The notes: a model not told the origin generated them from the sequence alone. A stretch of 16,544 bases of DNA from Candidatus Limnocylindrales bacterium (GCA_030647575.1 JAUSJS010000296.1:1-16544), one strand, 5' to 3'. Numbered from the stretch's first letter, positions 7,685 to 14,997 are shown. Made by a program: numbers and translations.

Positions 7685-8586
7685 GCACGCGCTCGCGTTG
7701 CGCGAAGGAGGGCGGGCGCATAGTCGGCCATGGCGTCCGGCCAGGCTCGCAGCGGCTCGCCCGAGGGGAGCGGCGTGGGTGCCAGGATGCCCCAGCGCGG
7801 CGGCGTCGAGGGCCGCTGCCAGCTGGTCGAGGACACCTCGTTGATCACGACCTCGGCGCCGGCTCGCCTGACGACGTCACGAGCCCACTCCGCGCGGCTG
7901 GCGACGTGTCCGTTCACGACGTGGTGGATCCCGGCGATCGCATCGGCGGCCAGCAGCTCCACGATCGCCTCGGCAAGATCGTGGACGTACGTGGGCGTCC
8001 CCCACTCGTCGGCGACGGCGCGCAGCGGTTCGCCGGCCGCGGCCGCGTGATCCGCGGCCTCCAGGATCCGGCTCGGGAAGTCGCGTCCGGGCGTGCCGAA
8101 GAGCCACGCGGTCCGGACGATGCCGAGGCTGCCGGCCTTCGCGCTCTCGTAGGCATGCGTGGCCAGGCGCTCGCCTTCGAGCTTCGAGGCGCCGTACGGG
8201 TTGACTGGCGCGGGCCGATCGTCGGGTGCATAGCCGCGACCGTCGGTCCGCCGGCCATCGAATACCTCATTGGTGGAGATGGCCAGCAGGTCGATTGAGC
8301 GCGCCGCGCACGCCTCGGCCAGGGTCCCGGTCGCCGTGCCGTTGCGGCGCAGGGCGAGCTCCGGGTCCAGCGCGCAACCGTCGACGTCGCTCCATGCCGC
8401 CGCGTGGATGACCACCTCGGGGCGGTCACGGTCCAGGCACTCCAGCACACCCTCCGGCGCATCGAGATCGAACGCCGCTCGATCCCAGGCGATCGGCCCG
8501 GCCGGTCCGCTGAACGGGGCATCCGCCAGCGCGCTGACGAGCGCGCGACCGAGTCGCCCGGACGCCCCGGTGACCGCGACCCGCAT
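7681..8586 (-). CDS. rmlD: dTDP-4-dehydrorhamnose reductase
   Basis: This 301-residue short-chain dehydrogenase performs the last step of the pathway, NAD(P)H reduction of dTDP-4-keto-L-rhamnose. It opens with the Rossmann motif VTGASGRLG (5-13). HAAAWSDVD (61-69) matches the family's HxAAYTxVD segment, and the catalytic YGASK (Tyr131, Lys135) sits in the typical NPYGASKLEGE context. The usual STDYVFDG reads STNEVFDG (104-111): the Thr is kept but Asp-Tyr is replaced by Asn-Glu. The frame stays open far upstream into rmlB, but the ATG at 8586 starts exactly at the Rossmann strand and shares one base with the rmlB stop (TGATG), so it is the clear start. Confidence 0.93.
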   Translation of the reverse strand: MRVAVTGASGRLGRALVSALADAPFSGPAGPIAWDRAAFDLDAPEGVLECLDRDRPEVVIHAAAWSDVDGCALDPELALRRNGTATGTLAEACAARSIDLLAISTNEVFDGRRTDGRGYAPDDRPAPVNPYGASKLEGERLATHAYESAKAGSLGIVRTAWLFGTPGRDFPSRILEAADHAAAAGEPLRAVADEWGTPTYVHDLAEAIVELLAADAIAGIHHVVNGHVASRAEWARDVVRRAGAEVVINEVSSTSWQRPSTPPRWGILAPTPLPSGEPLRAWPDAMADYAPALLRATRARA

Positions 8587-9665
8587 CAGTCGCCCGGGCC
8601 AGATGACGGGGCCGCCGCCAGGCCGTTCGCCAGGCGGCGGCCATACTGGCGCTCGTACCAGCCATCCCAGTCGCCCGATCGCGCCGAGCGCCACCATGAT
8701 TCGTTGGCCTGAAACCAGTCGATCGTCGAGGCCAGGCCATCCTCGAACGAGACGCTCGGGCGCCAGCCGAGCGCGGTCAGCTTCGCGCCGTCCATGGCAT
8801 AGCGTCGGTCGTGCCCTGGGCGGTCCTCGACCTGGCGCACGAGCGACCAGGGCTTGCCCAGCCGCTCCAGGAGCAGGGCCACGACGGCCCGGTTGGTCCG
8901 TTCCGCACCCCCGGCCACGTTGTAGGTCTCGCCGCTCGCGCCGTGGCGCAGGACCAGGTCGATCGCCGCCGCATGATCCGCCACGTAGAGCCAGTCCCGC
9001 CGCTGGAGGCCGTCGCCGTAGAGCGGCAGCGGCCGGTCGTCGAGCGCGTTCGTGATGAACAGCGGGATCAGCTTCTCCGGATGGTGGTACGGGCCGTAGG
9101 TGTTCGAGCCGCGGGTCACAACCGCATCGAGGCCATGGGTGACGACGTAGCTCCGCACCAGCAGCTCTCCGGCCGCCTTGGCCGCGGCGTATGGCGAGCG
9201 TGGAGCGATCGGCGCGTCCTCCAACGCGTGTCCCGCCTCGACGTGCCCGTAGACCTCGTCGGTGGAGACCTGCAGGAAACGCGGCCGGCGCACGGCGACA
9301 CGGCACGCCTCGAGGAGCACGTGGACCCCGATCACCCCGGTCGCCAGGAACGCCTCGGGGTCCAGGATCGAGCGATCGACGTGCGATTCGGCCGCGAAGT
9401 TGACGACCGCATCGATGGACTCGACGAGCGGCCGCACCACGGCCGGGTCGGCGATGTCGCCGCGCACGAAGGTCAGCCGGGCCGCCAGCTCCGGATCGTC
9501 GCGGACCGGCGCCAGGTTCGCCTCGTTGCCGGCGTAGGTCAGCTTGTCGAGGACCGTGATCCGCGTTCCGTCACGGCGCCCCAGGACGTCCCGCACGTAA
9601 CACGAGCCGATGAACCCGGCTCCGCCGGTGACCAGGAGGTGGCCGAACGCCTGCGAGTCGCCCAT
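8586..9665 (-). CDS. rmlB: dTDP-glucose 4,6-dehydratase
   Basis: This 359-residue extended SDR enzyme converts dTDP-glucose to dTDP-4-keto-6-deoxyglucose with tightly bound NAD. Visible motifs are TGGAGFIGS (13-21), LDKLTYAGN (39-47, the strand typical of RmlB), FAAESHVDRSI (90-100), the catalytic STDEVYG (134-140, Thr-Asp-Glu) and SPYAAAK (158-164, Tyr159 and Lys163). TRGSNTYGPYHHPEKLIPLFI, DWLYVADHA and DRPGHDRRYA follow as in the family. Length is normal, with a C-terminal tail of about 25 residues rich in Ala and Gly. The ATG at 9665 lies 3 nt after the rmlA stop, and its own stop overlaps the rmlD start. Confidence 0.95.
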   Translation of the reverse strand: MGDSQAFGHLLVTGGAGFIGSCYVRDVLGRRDGTRITVLDKLTYAGNEANLAPVRDDPELAARLTFVRGDIADPAVVRPLVESIDAVVNFAAESHVDRSILDPEAFLATGVIGVHVLLEACRVAVRRPRFLQVSTDEVYGHVEAGHALEDAPIAPRSPYAAAKAAGELLVRSYVVTHGLDAVVTRGSNTYGPYHHPEKLIPLFITNALDDRPLPLYGDGLQRRDWLYVADHAAAIDLVLRHGASGETYNVAGGAERTNRAVVALLLERLGKPWSLVRQVEDRPGHDRRYAMDGAKLTALGWRPSVSFEDGLASTIDWFQANESWWRSARSGDWDGWYERQYGRRLANGLAAAPSSGPGD

Positions 9666-9668
9666 GAG

Positions 9669-10430
9669 TCAGCCCACGGGTCGGGCGGTCGGCGGTGCGA
9701 GGCGTCCGGCCGCGTCGTCGGCGGCGGCCAGCTCGGCAGCCCGAAGCAGCGACGGCACCGTGCCGGCGTCGGTCCAGTGGCCGTCATAGATCCTGGTGAA
9801 CAGCCGGCCGTTCGGGATGTAGTGGTTGAGCACGTCGGTAATCTCGAGCTCGCCGCGCCCGGACGGTGCCAGGCCCTCGATCACCTCGAAGGCGTCCGGC
9901 CGCAGGAAATAGACCCCGATCGGAATCAGGTCGCTCTTGGGCCGCTCGGGCTTCTCCTCGAACCCGACGACCCGGCCATGGACGTCCACTTCGGCCACGC
10001 CGAATCGCTCCGGATCCGGAACCTGGTAGAGCAGGGTGCCGGCGTCGAACGCCCCGGCCTCGAACTCGGCCGCCACGTCGGCCAGCGCCCTGCCGCGCAG
10101 GATGTTGTCGCCGAGCACGCAGCAGAACGCGTCGTCCCCGACGAAGTCGCGCGCGAGCCCGATCGCGTGAGCGATCCCCAGCGCCCCGGACTGGTAGCGG
10201 TAGGTCAGTTCGAGCCCGAACGCCGAGCCATCGGCGAGCAGCTCCACGATGTCGCCCACGCTCTTGCCCCCGACCACGACCATCACCTCGCGGATGCCCA
10301 TTCCGGCGAGCGTCTCGATCGGGTAGTAGATCATCGGCCGGTCGTAGATCGGCAGCAGGTGCTTGTTGGTGACGATCGTCAGCGGGTAGAGCCGGGTCGC
10401 GGTGCCGCCGGCGAGGACGATGCCTTTCAT
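9669..10430 (-). CDS. rmlA: Glucose-1-phosphate thymidylyltransferase, short form
   Basis: This 253-residue nucleotidyltransferase makes dTDP-glucose from dTTP and glucose-1-phosphate, the first step of the rhamnose pathway. MKGIVLAGGTATRLYPLT is the nucleotide-binding loop (standard form GTRLxPLT). NKHLLPIYDRPMIYYPIE (22-39) carries the substrate Lys23. VLGDNI (105-110) holds the metal Asp108, and FEEKP (157-161) and HWTDAGT near the C-terminus complete the set. It is shorter than the common form of about 290 residues and lacks its C-terminal allosteric helices. The frame extends upstream to 10580, but the ATG at 10430 begins at the first strand of the fold and is preceded at 8 nt by TACCCT. 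First gene of the operon, divergent from padR. Confidence 0.92.
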   Translation of the reverse strand: MKGIVLAGGTATRLYPLTIVTNKHLLPIYDRPMIYYPIETLAGMGIREVMVVVGGKSVGDIVELLADGSAFGLELTYRYQSGALGIAHAIGLARDFVGDDAFCCVLGDNILRGRALADVAAEFEAGAFDAGTLLYQVPDPERFGVAEVDVHGRVVGFEEKPERPKSDLIPIGVYFLRPDAFEVIEGLAPSGRGELEITDVLNHYIPNGRLFTRIYDGHWTDAGTVPSLLRAAELAAADDAAGRLAPPTARPVG

Positions 10431-10438
10431 CGCCGCGA

Positions 10439-10444
10439 AGGGTA
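10439..10444 (-). promoter_or_regulatory. Putative -10 box (TACCCT) of the rml operon, leaderless type
   Basis: On the minus strand TACCCT is followed by 8 nt and the rmlA ATG at 10430. No ribosome binding site fits between them, so the transcript would begin at or very near the start codon. No good -35 match is present at 16-18 nt. Confidence 0.4.
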
Positions 10445-10470
10445 GCAGTCGGGGGCATGACCAACGGCCC

Positions 10471-10500
10471 TTGACCGCGACACCAGGCCGGGCCGAAGAT
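10471..10500 (+). promoter_or_regulatory. Possible padR promoter
   Basis: TTGACC (10471-10476, 5 of 6 to the -35 consensus) is followed after 18 nt by GAAGAT (10495-10500, 3 of 6 to the -10). The start site would then fall at the inverted repeat 10506-10530. The -10 is poor, so confidence is low. Confidence 0.3.
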
Positions 10501-10505
10501 GGCGC

Positions 10506-10530
10506 GACTACATCGTGACACGGGGTAGTC
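10506..10530. promoter_or_regulatory. Inverted repeat before padR, probable PadR operator
   Basis: GACTAC (10506-10511) and GTAGTC (10525-10530) are perfect 6-bp inverted arms around a 13-nt spacer, ending 6 nt before the padR ATG. PadR repressors bind as dimers to such dyads and usually repress their own gene. A repressor bound here would block padR transcription or its first translation steps; the rmlA -10 box is about 60 nt away, so an effect on rml is less likely. Confidence 0.45.
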
Positions 10531-10536
10531 AGGGCG

Positions 10537-10872
10537 ATGACCCGATCCCAGTTGCTCAAGGGAACGACGACGCTGCTCATCCTCTCGGTCCTGCGCGAGG
10601 GCGAGCTGTACGGCTACGAGATCGCGGCGCGGATCCGCGAGCGGAGCTTGGCGTTCATCGATCCGGGCGAAGGCTGGCTCTATCCGGCGCTCCACCGGCT
10701 CGAGGCTGAAGGCGCCCTCGAGGCCACCTGGCGCGAAAGCGAGATTGGCCCGCGACGCCGCTACTACCGCCTCACACGCAAGGGCAGCCGGATGCTCGAC
10801 GCGCAGGCGAGCGAATGGGACGCCTTTGCGCGAAGCGTCGGTCGCGTGACCCGGAGCTCGGCCGATGCCTGA
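10537..10872 (+). CDS. PadR-family transcriptional regulator
   Basis: This 111-residue protein is a complete short PadR repressor: a winged helix with LLKGTTTLLILSVLREGELYGYEIAARI (about 6-33), SLAFIDPGEGWLYPALHRLEAEGALEATW (recognition region, 37-65) and the wing GPRRRYYRLTRKGSRML (71-87), then a dimerisation helix with WDAF (94-97). The family senses small molecules or envelope stress and commonly controls neighbouring membrane proteins. The ATG at 10537 has only a weak AGGG in front, 2 nt away. The last 8 nt overlap the start of the HAAS protein gene, so the two are co-translated. An inverted repeat directly upstream is the likely operator. Confidence 0.92.
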   Translation: MTRSQLLKGTTTLLILSVLREGELYGYEIAARIRERSLAFIDPGEGWLYPALHRLEAEGALEATWRESEIGPRRRYYRLTRKGSRMLDAQASEWDAFARSVGRVTRSSADA

Positions 10873-12127
10873 GCCGACCATGCACGACCGTGACGCGTTC
10901 CTCCAGCGAATCGCCGACCGCCTGCCTTTCGACGAGGCGGAGCGGCTCGACATCCTCCGCGAGCTCGCCGTTCACCTGTCCGACTCGACCGCCAGGCTCG
11001 AAGCAGACGGCCTCACGCCTGACGCCGCCGAGCGGACGGCACTCGAGCGCCTCGGCCCGCCCGACCGATTGGCCGACGCTCTGACCGAGGCACGACGCTC
11101 CCCGCGCCGCCTCCTCGCCGCGGCCGGTGCTGGCACCTACGCGGCGCTGGGCGGCGCTCTCTATGGGTATCTCTTCGCGTTGCTCGTCGTGATGGTCGTC
11201 TCCTTCGCCACCGTGGCCCTGGCTGCTGCGCTCCACCTGTTCGGCGGAAGCTGGGGCAGCCTTCTCGACACCACCACCACGACCGTTGCGGCCCTTGCGG
11301 CCGGCGCATATGTCGCAGGCCGCATGTTGACCACGACGGTGGCGGTGCGGGCCGGGTATCACATCGAGCTCGCACGCCGTGTCACGGCGTTGGTTGGTGG
11401 CGCCCTCGTCCTCGGCTACGCCCTGGCCGGCTGGAGTGGCTCACTCACCTGGCCCGAGGTCGGGCTGCTCCTGTCGCTCCCCGTGTGGTTCGTCGTCGGA
11501 GCCTGGCGGGCCACGGGGACTCCCTTCCCGTCGCGTCGTTGGCGGCTTGGCGTCATCGGCCTGACGGTCATCCTGGTCCCGGCGGCGCTGCTCCTTGGCA
11601 TGGGCCAGTCAGGATCCGCGTCGGGCGGAGCCTTCTACCCTGCCGGCGTCGAACGGATCGGCCTGCGGCGCCCGGCGGCCATCGAGGCGGCGGTCCAGGG
11701 AGGAGGCGGCCTGTCGCCGAGCGGACCCGTCTGGGTGACCATCGACGATCCGTCGCTTCTGACGGGTTGGAGTGGGTTCCGGGTGGAGGCGTGGCGCGGG
11801 ATCACCCACGGAGAGGAAGACTTCGGCCCCGGCTGGACCGTCGATCCACGCGCCGAAGCGCCATTCAGCATCGGCGCCGCCAACCTCCAGGTGGGACCGA
11901 GCTCGTTCAGCGTCGGAACGATGGAAGTGCCGATCGCCGAAGGTTCGGCGGTGGTCCGCGGCACGATCTCGGTCGACAACACCCCGGATGTCACCCTGGC
12001 CTGGGTTGCCATCACGGGTCTCGCACCGGACGGAAGCCGCTACATTCTCCATGGCCCGGACTTCATTTCCACGTCGTTCAACGGCACGGTGATCGACTGG
12101 CTCACCGCCGTCTTCGCGGGCCGATGA
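10865..12127 (+). CDS. HAAS-domain membrane protein with extracytoplasmic C-terminal domain
   Basis: The gene encodes 420 residues. Residues 8-75 match the HAAS helical domain that accompanies PadR genes: FLQRIADRLPFDEAERLDILRELAVHL, then a second helix ending in the typical LERLGPPDRLADAL. Five membrane helices follow at about 92-124, 138-155, 173-190, 197-213 and 227-246, which would place the N-terminus inside and residues 247-420 outside. That tail is Gly/Ser-rich at first and then predicted mostly beta, with TIDDPSLL, FRVEAWRGI and VTLAWVAITGLAPDGSRYIL; I do not recognise it. The start at 10865 has GGAG 8 nt upstream; an ATG 15 nt further in would also keep the whole HAAS domain. The role is inferred as an envelope sensor or partner for the PadR protein. 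Confidence 0.75.
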   Translation: MPEPTMHDRDAFLQRIADRLPFDEAERLDILRELAVHLSDSTARLEADGLTPDAAERTALERLGPPDRLADALTEARRSPRRLLAAAGAGTYAALGGALYGYLFALLVVMVVSFATVALAAALHLFGGSWGSLLDTTTTTVAALAAGAYVAGRMLTTTVAVRAGYHIELARRVTALVGGALVLGYALAGWSGSLTWPEVGLLLSLPVWFVVGAWRATGTPFPSRRWRLGVIGLTVILVPAALLLGMGQSGSASGGAFYPAGVERIGLRRPAAIEAAVQGGGGLSPSGPVWVTIDDPSLLTGWSGFRVEAWRGITHGEEDFGPGWTVDPRAEAPFSIGAANLQVGPSSFSVGTMEVPIAEGSAVVRGTISVDNTPDVTLAWVAITGLAPDGSRYILHGPDFISTSFNGTVIDWLTAVFAGR

Positions 12128-12144
12128 GCGAGGCTGGACCGCGT

Positions 12145-12150
12145 TAGGCT
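12145..12150 (+). promoter_or_regulatory. Putative -10 box (TAGGCT), leaderless type
   Basis: TAGGCT lies 7 nt before the ATG at 12158, in the 30-nt gap after the HAAS gene. There is no ribosome binding site between them and no good -35 box. It matches the spacing seen before rmlA and the mannosyltransferase gene. Confidence 0.35.
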
Positions 12151-12157
12151 GGCTCCA

Positions 12158-12811
12158 ATGACCGTCGGCTCGCGAATTCCCTCGTTCCTCCTGCTTGGCC
12201 TCGTGCTGGTGGCCGCAGCGCTACTCATCGCCGGGTACGGCGCGGCCGTGGGAACCGGTGTGATCGTGGGCATGCTCCTGGGCGCCGCCGTGATCCTGGC
12301 GTTCCTCGGCTTGAATCCGCGCTCGGGAGGTGGGTCGTCCAACAGTTGGCGGTCGTCGGACGGTCCCTCGAACCAGCCCGATCAGGCGATGATCCAGCGG
12401 CACCACCAGGAGTGGATGCGCGTCGCCGGCGTCGATGCGAGCGCTCTGCGTCGCGTGATCGCGGCAGGCGCCGCGGTCGACGCTCGAGGAGCCCGCGTGG
12501 AGCTCGTCGCCGTCGAGATTCGTGAGGACGGCGGTATCGCGACCCTGGTCACGCACACCCGGCCGCCGATTGGCCAGGTCGGCCACGTCGTCGCGGTCTC
12601 GGTTACGGACGACGCGGGCACGGACTACGCCGCATCGGGCCAGGGCTCAGGCGGGTCGAACCTGGGCACCAGCCGCCACGAGGTCCGGTTCGCGCCCGCG
12701 CCGTCTCCCAGCGCCCGGGTGCTCACGCTTCGGATCGACTCCTTCGTCGACCCGTTTGCCGGTCGGGCCGTCCAGCTCGACGGCCCGTGGGAGTTCCGCG
12801 TCGATCTCTGA
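12158..12811 (+). CDS. Small membrane protein of unknown function with C-terminal beta domain
   Basis: I do not recognise this 217-residue protein. Two hydrophobic helices (about 9-29 and 32-52) are joined by a short GAAVG turn, so both ends should lie on the same side. A Gly/Ser/Asn-rich linker (56-73) leads to a helix, QAMIQRHHQEWMRVAG, and then a predicted beta-sandwich (about 111-217). Its strands VELVAVEIRED, VAVSVTDDAGTDY, VLTLRIDSFVD and the final GPWEFRVDL have the alternating pattern seen in the extracytoplasmic domains of some anti-sigma and DUF4179/DUF5643-type proteins; that resemblance is an impression only. It follows the PadR/HAAS pair by 30 nt on the same strand and converges with mreC, so it may be the third member of that unit, although a TAGGCT box before its start suggests it can be transcribed alone. 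Confidence 0.65.
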   Translation: MTVGSRIPSFLLLGLVLVAAALLIAGYGAAVGTGVIVGMLLGAAVILAFLGLNPRSGGGSSNSWRSSDGPSNQPDQAMIQRHHQEWMRVAGVDASALRRVIAAGAAVDARGARVELVAVEIREDGGIATLVTHTRPPIGQVGHVVAVSVTDDAGTDYAASGQGSGGSNLGTSRHEVRFAPAPSPSARVLTLRIDSFVDPFAGRAVQLDGPWEFRVDL

Positions 12812-12830
12812 CGGGCGACCGAGCGGCCGA

Positions 12831-13808
12831 TCAAGGAGCCTTGCTGGGCGCCACGCTCGGTGATGGACTGGTGATCGCGTCGAAGCACGGTTGTTCGCCC
12901 TCGGGCAGCGTCCCGTCCGGCTGGTTACAGTCGATCGGCTGCTGCTCGATCGGCGGCAGCCCGCCCTCGTAGTCGGTGATCACCAGGACGAACTCGAGCT
13001 TGTCGAGGTCGGCCGCCGGCTGGAGGTACGCCGTCTGAACCACGTCGTTGGCGTCGCGCCGGACGTCGATCACCTGGCCGAGCAGGAGGCCCTTGGGATA
13101 GGGCGAACGAACCCCGCCACCGAGCTCGATGCCGGCGGTCACGACCTCGTCGCCGACGGTGACCACTTCGCTCGAATCGATCTGGCGCATGACCAGGACG
13201 CCCGCCCCGAGCTGGCCGATGACCTCGCCCGTCGCCGCGGTCGTGGTCAGCTGGCCGATGACCGTGAACTCGCCATCGGTCAGCAGGATCACCTTGGCAC
13301 TGTCCGGGCTGACCTCCGTGACCCGCCCGGCAAGCGCGCCGCCGGCGGCGATCGCCACGTCGCCGACCGCAATCCCGTCGTTCGTGCCGTGGTCCAGCAC
13401 GACGAGCCGGCGGAACTCCGAGGACTCACGGGCGATGACCGTGGCCGCGACGGTCTGGTAGTCGAGCCCGGCGCGCAGCTGGAGGAGGCCCGTGAGCAGC
13501 TCGTTCTCGCGCCGGATCTCCTCGAGCCGCGCGTTCTCGACCTTCAGCCGCTCGTTTTCGGCCAGGAGGGTGGCGTTGTCGACCCGCAGCCGGTCGATCT
13601 CGGTGATCGCAGCGGCCAGCGAGGCGATCCCGGCGGCGACGTCGTGGACGGCGCCCTGGATCGGTCGGAGCGCGAAGCTCACGCCGTTCTGGACCTCGCG
13701 CACGGCTGGATTCGAGGAAAAGGCCATCATCAGGGTGCTCATGACGAGCAGGACCACGAAGGCAATACCCCGGCGGCGTGCGGCGCGGGTGGCGAGGAGG
13801 GAGGTCAT
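12831..13808 (-). CDS. mreC: Rod shape-determining protein MreC
   Basis: This 325-residue protein has the standard MreC layout. A short basic N-terminus inside the cell (RAARRR) leads to a membrane helix at 14-30, then a coiled coil at about 64-112 with regular Leu/Glu heptads. The double beta-barrel domain starts near residue 118: ATVIARESSEFRRLVVLDHGTNDGIAVGD is a family signature, as is RSPYPKGLLLGQVIDV (234-249). MreC organises the elongasome on the outer face of the membrane, binding MreB partners and class B penicillin-binding proteins. The tail (about 280-325) is longer than usual, with a Pro/Ser-rich end and two cysteines (294 and 308). It lies 24 nt after mreB. No mreD follows: the next gene downstream is convergent, with 19 nt between the two stops. 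Confidence 0.93.
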   Translation of the reverse strand: MTSLLATRAARRRGIAFVVLLVMSTLMMAFSSNPAVREVQNGVSFALRPIQGAVHDVAAGIASLAAAITEIDRLRVDNATLLAENERLKVENARLEEIRRENELLTGLLQLRAGLDYQTVAATVIARESSEFRRLVVLDHGTNDGIAVGDVAIAAGGALAGRVTEVSPDSAKVILLTDGEFTVIGQLTTTAATGEVIGQLGAGVLVMRQIDSSEVVTVGDEVVTAGIELGGGVRSPYPKGLLLGQVIDVRRDANDVVQTAYLQPAADLDKLEFVLVITDYEGGLPPIEQQPIDCNQPDGTLPEGEQPCFDAITSPSPSVAPSKAP

Positions 13809-13832
13809 CGGGTCCGCTCGGCGGCGACGCTC

Positions 13833-14885
13833 CTAGCGCGGAGGTCGCGAATAGGTCTCGGACACGAGTACCCGGTCCATCGCGTCGAGACTCTGGAGGA
13901 CGACGCCGGTGCCGCGTGCGACGCAGGTCAGTGGATCGTCCGCGACGTGGACGGGCATCTGGGTCGCCTCCGCGACGCGACGATCCAGGCCGGCCAGCAG
14001 GGCGCCGCCACCGGCCAGGACGATGCCCTGGTCCATGATGTCGGCGACCAGCTCCGGCGGGGTCTCCTCGATCGTGTCCTTGACGGTGTCGACGATCTGC
14101 TGGACAGACGGCTCGATCGCCTCGCGGATCTGGTCCGCGCCGACTTCGACGCTGCGCGGCAGGCCGGTCAACAGGTCGCGTCCACGCAGGGCGACGCGCT
14201 GCGCGTCCCAGTCGCCCGGGTAGGCCGACCCGATCGCGATCTTGATGTCCTCCGCCGTGCGTTCTCCGAGGAACAGGTTGTACTCTCGCCGGGCGAACGA
14301 GACGATATCCTGGTCCATCTCGTCGCCACCGATTCGGATGCTCCGACTGACGACGATGCCGCCGAGGCTGATGACCGCGACCTCCGTCGTGCCGCCACCG
14401 ATGTCGACGATCAGGCTCCCCGACGGCTCGCTCACCGGCAACCCGGCACCGATCGCCGCCGCCATCGGCTCCTCGATCAGGCGGGCCCAGCGCGCACCGG
14501 CGTTGAGGGCCGCGTCGCGGACGGCACGCTTCTCGACCTCGGTGACGCCCGATGGAATGCCCAGCAGCATCCGCGGCCGGGCGATCATCCCGACCCGGTC
14601 GTGAACCTGCGCGACGAAGTACTTGATCATCTGCTCGGTCACGTCGAAGTCGCTGATGACCCCGTCCCGCAGCGGCCGGATGGCGATGATGTTGGCCGGC
14701 GTCCGACCGACCATCCGCTTGGCCTCCGCACCGACGGCCAGGACGCGCCGGGTCTTGGCGTCGATGGCCACGACCGACGGCTCGCTGATGACGATCCCGC
14801 GGTCGCGGACGTGGACCAGCGTGTTGGCCGTCCCGAGGTCGATGCCGATGTCGCGGGAAAAGAGGCCGAGCAGACGGTCGAGCAT
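13833..14885 (-). CDS. mreB: Rod shape-determining protein MreB (actin-like)
   Basis: This 350-residue actin homologue forms membrane-associated filaments that direct lateral wall synthesis. The N-terminus MLDRLLGLFSRDIGIDLGTANT gives an amphipathic membrane anchor followed by the phosphate-1 loop. Other landmarks are IRPLRDGVISDFDVTEQMIKYF, IPSGVTEVEKRAV, the phosphate-2 loop VDIGGGTTEVAV and the adenosine-binding LAGGGALLAGLD. I chose the ATG at 14885 because family members start here; AAGG lies 4 nt upstream. The frame is open to an ATG at 14966, which would add 27 residues with a six-Arg run (RRRRRR). Since a TATACT box at 14992-14997 would start transcription before both ATGs, the longer form cannot be excluded. 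mreC follows on the same strand. Confidence 0.95.
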   Translation of the reverse strand: MLDRLLGLFSRDIGIDLGTANTLVHVRDRGIVISEPSVVAIDAKTRRVLAVGAEAKRMVGRTPANIIAIRPLRDGVISDFDVTEQMIKYFVAQVHDRVGMIARPRMLLGIPSGVTEVEKRAVRDAALNAGARWARLIEEPMAAAIGAGLPVSEPSGSLIVDIGGGTTEVAVISLGGIVVSRSIRIGGDEMDQDIVSFARREYNLFLGERTAEDIKIAIGSAYPGDWDAQRVALRGRDLLTGLPRSVEVGADQIREAIEPSVQQIVDTVKDTIEETPPELVADIMDQGIVLAGGGALLAGLDRRVAEATQMPVHVADDPLTCVARGTGVVLQSLDAMDRVLVSETYSRPPR

Positions 14886-14991
14886 GATGCCTTGCGAGTC
14901 CTTCGTGGCAGGTGGATCGTCGCGTCGCCGGCGTCGCCGGAGTCGAGGCGGGTCGCGGGAGGACATCCGGGTCCGGCGGGGAAGCCCGGGC

Positions 14992-14997
14992 AGTATA
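14992..14997 (-). promoter_or_regulatory. Putative -10 box (TATACT) for mreBC
   Basis: Minus-strand TATACT matches 5 of 6 positions of the -10 consensus, the best in the window. Transcription would begin near 14985, giving a leader of about 100 nt before the ATG at 14885 or about 18 nt before the ATG at 14966. No -35 hexamer is recognisable at 16-19 nt. Confidence 0.45.

Noticed and set aside
7681..9306. A 541-residue reading of rmlD starting inside rmlB
   Set aside because: The first 240 codons are rmlB read out of frame; the Rossmann motif begins at the ATG at 8586, which overlaps the rmlB stop.
8811..10445. A 544-codon plus-strand open frame antisense to rmlB and rmlA
   Set aside because: Same reason: the opposite strand encodes motif-complete enzymes, and this frame has none.
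9669..10580. A 50-residue longer RmlA starting at 10580
   Set aside because: The extra residues precede the first strand of the fold, and this start would run into padR and its operator region.
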